Assembly: GCA_016200205.1 (NCBI GenBank)
Contig: JACQFF010000251.1
Coordinates: 1-36,504, forward strand
DNA length: 36,504 bases
DNA from: Planctomycetia bacterium
Lineage (GTDB): Bacteria > Planctomycetota > Planctomycetia > Pirellulales > PALSA-1355
Direction: 5' to 3'
Part shown: piece by piece, positions 31,846 through 36,504 of the stretch
Layout: every line of letters begins with the position of its first letter
Numbering within the stretch: the first letter of the stretch is position 1
Program-made: the position numbers and the translations under genes
The notes under the pieces: generated by a model
Told to the model about the DNA's origin: nothing
Database searches by the model: none
What the model saw: the letters and a program-made list of their open reading frames with translations, nothing else

Positions 31846-33644
31846 GCGACTTTGCTCCCGCATCCAGCCTGCCGCTGACCCTTGTCCAGCCCACCACGGC
31901 AATTCTGCTGAGGCCGCTTTCCTATGGCGCCGAAGCCAGGCTACTGTGGTGGGTGCGCGCGAAGATCCTGGCGGCCGCGGTTCGCCAATCTTTAGCCAGG
32001 TCGCGGTTCCGTGTGACCTTGGTCATCGTCTTGAGTCTGCTGTTCTGGTTTGGCCTGTTTCAATTGTTCAACAAGGGATTCGAGTTCTTGAGCGACACGA
32101 TCGGCCACACTGTGACGCACGCGCAAACGGTGCAGGCGATTTACAACGTGTTCTTCGCATCGCTGATGATGATGCTCGTGCTTTCCTCGGGCATTATTCT
32201 CTACGGCGGATTGTACTGCTCCGCGGAAGCGGAATTCCTGCTCACGACTCCGATGCGACCCGAGCGGATCGTGCTGCACAAATTTCAAGAAGCGATCGTC
32301 TTCAGCAGTTGGGGATTCGTGCTGCTAGGCAGTCCGATGCTCGTGGCTTACGGTCTGCAGGCCGATGCCCCCTGGTATTATTTCGCGCTGCTGCTGCCGT
32401 TCATGGCGGCATTTATCTATATTCCTGGCGGGATCGGCGCCATTCTGTGCATGTTGTTCATCCACCGGGTGGCGCGCATTCAGCGTCACTTCGTCGCGTT
32501 TAGCGCATGGGCGGCCGTTGCCGCGGCGATCTTATTCGCCTGGTCGCTCTTGGGTAAGACGGAGGGCAACCTGCTCACGCCGATCTGGTTTCAGGAGATG
32601 CTGGGGCGGCTGCAGTTCAGTGAGTACCGACTGTTGCCCAGTTGGTGGCTGAGTTCCGGACTGCTCGAGGCGGCGCGCAGCGATCCCGGTCCCACCGGCA
32701 AGGCGCCCTGGGCCGAGAGTCTGTTGTTCTTGTCGCTGTTGATTTCGAATGCTCTGTTTTTCCGCGTCTTGGCGGTCGGCCTGAGCGCGCGGATTTACCG
32801 CACTAGCTACAGCGAGCTTCGGACCCAGCGCGCGCCACGCAGACCCAGCAAGCAGTTCTGGCTCGATCAGGCCGTGATGCGCTCGACGCCCCTTTTGACG
32901 CCCCAAATGCGCCTGCTGATCGTGAAGGACCTGCGGTTGTTCCGCCGCGATCCGGTTCAATGGTCGCAGTTCATCATTTTCTTCGGCTTGCTGACCTTGT
33001 ATTTCGCCAACATCCGCCGCTTCAGCTACGACGTCAACTACATCGCCTGGGTCAACATGATCAGCTTCCTGAATCTGGCCGTCGTGGGACTGATCCTCTC
33101 CACGTTCACCACGCGATTTATTTTCCCCATGCTGAGCCTCGAAGGGCGGCGATTCTGGATTTTGGGCCTGCTGCCGGTGCGCCGCGACTCGATCTTGTGG
33201 GGCAAGTTCTTGTTTGCAGCCGCCGGCTCGGCCGTTCCCTGTTGCTTGCTCATCTTGCTCAGCGATCTGATGCTGCACATCTCGCCGCTGGTGCTGGCGA
33301 TCCACCAGTTGACCTGCTTGCTACTATGCGTTGGCCTCTCGGGCATCGCGGTGGGACTGGGGGCGAAGATGCCTGATTTGCGCGAAGAGTCGCCCTCGAA
33401 AATCGCGGCCGGTTTCGGCGGAACGTTGAACCTTGTAATCAGCGCAAGCTATATCATTGTGGTCGTCTTGCTCACCGCGCTCCCCTCGCATTTCTATTTG
33501 GCGGCGATGCAAGCCGATGTCGACCCGTTTCGGATGCGCACCTGGTTGATCGCGGGAACCGCCGCCGCATGCTTGACGGGCCTGGTCGCCACGCTTGTTC
33601 CCATGCAGATCGGGCTCAAGGCGTTTCGTGCGATGGAGTTTTAG
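31842..33644 (+). CDS. ABC exporter permease with many membrane helices
   Basis: A 600-residue integral membrane protein. Helices are seen at about 58-76 (VTLVIVLSLLFWFGLFQLF), 100-125, 155-175, 180-210, 220-240, 300-320, 375-390, 400-425, 450-475, 480-500, 530-555 and 570-590, in two halves separated by a long polar loop (about 320-360), suggesting a fused pair of six-helix units. The charged segment before the second half (MRLLIVKDLRLFRRDPVQWS) matches the coupling helix of the putative ABC exporter family found in planctomycetes. The gene starts in the ATGA overlap with the ATPase gene. The transported substrate cannot be told. Confidence 0.85.
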   Translation: MSDFAPASSLPLTLVQPTTAILLRPLSYGAEARLLWWVRAKILAAAVRQSLARSRFRVTLVIVLSLLFWFGLFQLFNKGFEFLSDTIGHTVTHAQTVQAIYNVFFASLMMMLVLSSGIILYGGLYCSAEAEFLLTTPMRPERIVLHKFQEAIVFSSWGFVLLGSPMLVAYGLQADAPWYYFALLLPFMAAFIYIPGGIGAILCMLFIHRVARIQRHFVAFSAWAAVAAAILFAWSLLGKTEGNLLTPIWFQEMLGRLQFSEYRLLPSWWLSSGLLEAARSDPGPTGKAPWAESLLFLSLLISNALFFRVLAVGLSARIYRTSYSELRTQRAPRRPSKQFWLDQAVMRSTPLLTPQMRLLIVKDLRLFRRDPVQWSQFIIFFGLLTLYFANIRRFSYDVNYIAWVNMISFLNLAVVGLILSTFTTRFIFPMLSLEGRRFWILGLLPVRRDSILWGKFLFAAAGSAVPCCLLILLSDLMLHISPLVLAIHQLTCLLLCVGLSGIAVGLGAKMPDLREESPSKIAAGFGGTLNLVISASYIIVVVLLTALPSHFYLAAMQADVDPFRMRTWLIAGTAAACLTGLVATLVPMQIGLKAFRAMEF

Positions 33645-33740
33645 CGAGAAAGCGGGGCCAGCACGCACCGGCCGCTAAGCCGCAAGCGGTATTGTTAAGT
33701 CACTGGCCGGTTAGCGGCATTCTTTGAGAAAGTATACGCG

Positions 33741-34433
33741 TCAAGCCCCGGCCGCGCGAAACTTGGCCAGCGCGTCGCGATGCCCTCGGCGCGCGTCCCA
33801 GGCGATCCAGCCGAGGTACGCGTTAGCTCCCAACGAGCAGCAAAGCAGCACCAGCGCGATCAACAGCGGCACCCACGGACGGCCTGGATCGGCGGCATCG
33901 GTCGCGGGCAACGCCGGTTTTTTCGTGTCGACACTTTCGGGCTCGTGATGCGTCGCCGGTTGGGCTTCAATCGGCTTGCTTCCGCTGCTAATCGCGGGCA
34001 ATATGCCCGGCGGGTCTGCCTTGCGTTTTGCGTGGTTCGCCGGTGGTTGCGCGGCCGCCGGTTCGGAATGGGAGAAGGTTGGCGGTTCCGGCGCTGGCGC
34101 ACGCTGAGAATCGTCGGGCGCGGCAGGCTCTCGCGCCGACGTGAACGGGTTTTCGGCCGGATCGGGCTGTTCGCGCCGCGGCCGCTTGCTTTCCGGTGCC
34201 GGCTGTGGTTCGCCATCGATCTGTGCAAGTCTTTGCGTGCCGAGAGTCACTCGATACCGGCGTACGTTGAGCTGTGGAGGAACTTCGCTGATAATCTCCT
34301 TGCCCTGCCGCAACACTTCGAGCAATTGCGGCTCGATTTGGATCGTGTACTCATGGCCGCCCTCGGGCAGGGGCTCCCAACCGACCTCGATCCCCAAGAC
34401 GGCCACGGCGGAAAGGATGAAAATTGGATTCAT
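33741..34433 (-). CDS. Pro-rich membrane protein of unknown function
   Basis: A 230-residue protein. The N-terminus is a short hydrophobic run (MNPIFILSAVAVLG) that may be a signal peptide. Residues about 18-75 form a compact domain (YTIQIEPQLLEVLRQGKEII, RRYRVTLGTQRLAQI) of unknown type. Residues 76-185 are disordered and rich in Pro, Ala, Glu and Arg. One membrane helix follows (about 187-210, VPLLIALVLLCCSLGANAYL), with a short basic cytoplasmic end (RRGHRDALAKFRA). It may anchor a periplasmic or surface domain. ATG 34433 follows GGGGATAG. It faces the ABC permease gene with 96 bases between the ends. The frame has no neighbours of known link. Confidence 0.65.
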   Translation of the reverse strand: MNPIFILSAVAVLGIEVGWEPLPEGGHEYTIQIEPQLLEVLRQGKEIISEVPPQLNVRRYRVTLGTQRLAQIDGEPQPAPESKRPRREQPDPAENPFTSAREPAAPDDSQRAPAPEPPTFSHSEPAAAQPPANHAKRKADPPGILPAISSGSKPIEAQPATHHEPESVDTKKPALPATDAADPGRPWVPLLIALVLLCCSLGANAYLGWIAWDARRGHRDALAKFRAAGA

Positions 34434-34690
34434 GGCGTTCTATCCCCGGTAAATGGCTGCTGTCGCAGGCTTCGTTTCCAGCTATCCTAGCCCGAGCCAA
34501 GGGCATAGGTAAAGCCAAACGCCCCAAGCAGGTAAGGTCGCCAGGCATTAGAATGCAGGGCGGGTCAGTCGCGGCGGCGACCTGATGCTACCACCCGGCC
34601 GTCCACATTGGGGCCGATTCGTCTTGTGCAGTCGTGCCATGCCGGACACAATAGCCCGCCCACAAACCAACCGACTCCCCGAGTAAGCGT

Positions 34691-35680
34691 GTGAAAGCGC
34701 CCCGTAGACACTGGACCCGCTGGCTGCCAACCGTCGCCAAGCTCGTTGTGCTGGCGCTGTTGATTTGGTTCGTTCGCCACACCGTGGTCAGCGCCTTCGA
34801 AAACCTCGGCCAGCACGATTGGCACATCGAGCCCCTGTGGCTAGTGGCCTCTGGCGTTTTGTATTTGTTGGGAATCTTGCCGGCGGCCATCTTTTGGCAC
34901 CGCGTCCTGGTCCACGCCGATCAAGAGGCGAAGCTTGGCGAATCGCTGCGGGCTTACTACGTATCGCAACTGGGTAAGTACGTGCCCGGTAAATGGATGG
35001 TGATCGTTTTGCGCCGCGGGCTGCTCACCAGCCCTGGTGTGGAAAACACGGTGGTCGCCGCCAGCGTGTTTTTCGAAACCCTGACGATGCTGGCCGCCGG
35101 CTCGGCGTTATCCGCATTGCTACTGATCATTTGGCACCCTGACAAGACGCTACTCATCGGCACGGCGCTGGGATCGATGCTGATCACCGGCGTGCCGACC
35201 GTGCCGAGGATCTTTCAATGGCTGATTCACGTGCTCCGCGTGGGCAAGTTGAATCCCACAACGGGAGACAAACTCAGCCGGATGGGCGCGCGTGCGATTC
35301 TGATCGGCTGGGCCTCGATATCCGTCGGTTGGCTGCTGCAAGGGATAAGCCTGTGGGCCACGTTAAGGGCCATGGGCGCAGCGGTCGACGGACCCTTTTA
35401 CGATCTCTCGCTCCACACGGCGGCGGTTTCGTTGGCCGTGGTGGCCGGGTTCTTGTCGCAAATTCCCGGCGGGCTGGGGATGCGAGAGTGGGTGCTCGAC
35501 CAACTCGTGCAACCGCAATACGGGGCGAGCGTTGCGATCGTCTCGGCAATCCTTTTTCGCCTCGTTTGGCTAGTGTCGGAGCTGGTGATTTCGATTATCC
35601 TATATGCAGTGGGTTGGCGCCGGATACGCAAGCCCGCCGCGGCTGTAAAGCCCGAATACAGTGCCTCGGGCAGCCGCTGA
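34691..35680 (+). CDS. YbhN/LPG-synthase-like flippase-domain membrane protein
   Basis: A 329-residue protein with about eight membrane helices, for example VAKLVVLALLIWFVRHTVVS, WLVASGVLYLLGILPAAIFW and AAVSLAVVAGFLSQIPGGLG. Two motifs of the UPF0104/lysylphosphatidylglycerol-synthase transmembrane family are present: the QLGKYVPGK loop (about 93-101) and PGGLGMREW. Relatives include the membrane part of MprF and AglD-type proteins and are thought to flip or handle lipids. GTG 34691 has only a weak site (GAGTAAGC). The gene is followed after about 100 bases by a Dpm1-like glycosyltransferase, so a role in a polyprenyl-phosphate or glycolipid pathway is plausible. Confidence 0.85.
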   Translation: MKAPRRHWTRWLPTVAKLVVLALLIWFVRHTVVSAFENLGQHDWHIEPLWLVASGVLYLLGILPAAIFWHRVLVHADQEAKLGESLRAYYVSQLGKYVPGKWMVIVLRRGLLTSPGVENTVVAASVFFETLTMLAAGSALSALLLIIWHPDKTLLIGTALGSMLITGVPTVPRIFQWLIHVLRVGKLNPTTGDKLSRMGARAILIGWASISVGWLLQGISLWATLRAMGAAVDGPFYDLSLHTAAVSLAVVAGFLSQIPGGLGMREWVLDQLVQPQYGASVAIVSAILFRLVWLVSELVISIILYAVGWRRIRKPAAAVKPEYSASGSR

Positions 35681-35779
35681 GCTCACACCGCGGCTCTTTG
35701 CTACCCTCGGGCAATAACACAACGGGCCGCCACAGTGCCGGCGCGATCCTCGATTTCCACCCTTCCTCTTGTTGCGCCC

Positions 35780-36504
35780 ATGCTGTCCACCGTCATCCCT
35801 GTCTATAACGAACGCGAAAGCCTGGAAAGCTTGCATCGGGAATTGGACCAGGTGGCGCGAGAGCACGGCTATGATTTGGACATCGTGCTGGTGGATGACG
35901 GATCGAGCGACGGCTCCTGGCAGGTGATTTGCAACCTGGCCGAGCGCGATCCGCGCATCCGCGGGCTGAGATTTCGCCGCAATTTTGGCAAAGCGGCCGC
36001 GCTGTCCGCCGGGTTCAAGACCGCGCAGGGCGAAATGGTCATGACCTTGGACGCCGATTTGCAGGACGATCCCCGCGAGATCCCGCGATTCTTGGCTGCC
36101 ATGTCAGAACAGCTCGATGTCGTGTGCGGCTGGAAGCAGGTGCGTCGCGACCCCTGGCACAAAGTGCTGCCCTCGCGCGTTTTCAATGCGCTGGTGAGTT
36201 GGCTCACCGGGGTTCGGTTGCACGACCACAATTGCGGCATGAAGTGCTACCGCCGCGAAGTTTTGCGCGAGGTCCGGCTGTACGGTGAATTGCATCGCTT
36301 CGTGCCCGTGCTGGCCGCCGCGCGCGGATTCACGATCGGAGAGCTTGCGATCGAGCACCGGCCACGCAAATTCGGCCACTCCAAATACGGCATGGGCCGC
36401 TTCATCAAAGGCTTTCTCGATCTGCTGACGGTCAAATTCCTGACCGGGTTCGGCCAGCGGCCACAACACCTGTTGGGAGCCATTGGCCTAGTCTCGTTCG
36501 TGGT
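35780..36504 (+). CDS. Dpm1-like family 2 glycosyltransferase (cut by window end)
   Basis: About 241 residues are visible and the frame is still open at the last base. MLSTVIPVYNERESLESLHR starts the GT-A fold. VLVDDGSSDGSW carries the metal-binding and donor Asp residues, and LDADLQDDP is the DxD-type motif. FRRNFGKAAALSAGFKTAQG and LHDHNCGMKCYRREVLREVR, then GELHRFVPVLAA, HRPRKFGHSKYG and LDLLTVKFLTGFGQRPQHLL, are typical of the polyprenyl-phosphate mannosyl/glucosyltransferases of the Dpm1/GtrB group. The last residues (GAIGLVSFV) begin a membrane helix, as in GtrB-type proteins with C-terminal helices. An in-frame GTG at 35735 is an alternative start; neither has a clear ribosome site. 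It forms a pair with the preceding YbhN-like gene. Confidence 0.9.
   Translation, partial: MLSTVIPVYNERESLESLHRELDQVAREHGYDLDIVLVDDGSSDGSWQVICNLAERDPRIRGLRFRRNFGKAAALSAGFKTAQGEMVMTLDADLQDDPREIPRFLAAMSEQLDVVCGWKQVRRDPWHKVLPSRVFNALVSWLTGVRLHDHNCGMKCYRREVLREVRLYGELHRFVPVLAAARGFTIGELAIEHRPRKFGHSKYGMGRFIKGFLDLLTVKFLTGFGQRPQHLLGAIGLVSFV

Overview
The window reads as chromosomal DNA of a planctomycete, probably of the Pirellulales type. This is inferred from family content: two secreted proteins with VPEPST-type PEP-CTERM tails, a TPR protein fused to a family 9-like glycosyltransferase, a PQQ-type beta-propeller, an acidic GDGND-repeat protein, an orphan FliG, a Gly/Trp-rich TPR protein, many leaderless or weak-SD starts and small gene clusters on both strands. 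No ribosomal or other phylogenetic marker is present to fix the lineage.

Left end (1-2 kb): the first 221 bases end in the 3' half of a tRNA-Ala(CGC), without its 5' half, followed by a rho-independent hairpin. The bases to its left are visibly AT-richer. This is what the distal border (attR) of an element integrated into a tRNA gene looks like. At 388-564 there is a decayed C-terminal piece of a large serine recombinase. A Gfo/Idh/MocA oxidoreductase follows, and its stop codon abuts one copy of a dispersed palindromic repeat. A second copy lies at about 5655-5772.

2-10 kb: two PEP-CTERM proteins (one with kelch repeats), a hemerythrin-like HHE protein, a Gly/Trp-rich TPR lipoprotein-like exported protein, and a TPR-glycosyltransferase gene broken in two. 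Between its halves sits the 3' end of an arsenite methyltransferase gene in the opposite orientation.

10-18.5 kb: a complete FliG-like protein, MutS, then a minus-strand run of sialidase-like exported protein, YbaK-type deacylase and a flavin-dependent halogenase-type monooxygenase (WxWxIP and FxDPxxSxG motifs), and an acidic beta-roll-like repeat protein with no visible signal peptide.

18.7-25 kb: an exported trypsin-like protease with a coiled-coil tail, a DUF4242 protein, a cold-shock protein, an FdhF/YdeP-type molybdopterin oxidoreductase and a divergent isopenicillin-N-synthase-like Fe(II)/2-oxoglutarate dioxygenase.

25-36.5 kb: a coupled pair of exported proteins (beta-sandwich protein and PQQ-like propeller), aroA, a small zinc-ribbon protein whose stop codon overlaps that of aroA, a three-gene ABC export cluster, a Pro-rich membrane protein, and a YbhN/LPG-synthase-like membrane protein followed by a Dpm1-like glycosyltransferase that runs off the window end.

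Most genes look like ordinary planctomycete housekeeping or envelope genes. I found no coherent new multi-gene defence or mobile system. The unusual material consists of remnants and borders (tRNA half, recombinase relic, arsM-in-TPR junction, MITE-like repeat) and the candidate halogenase with its structured leader.
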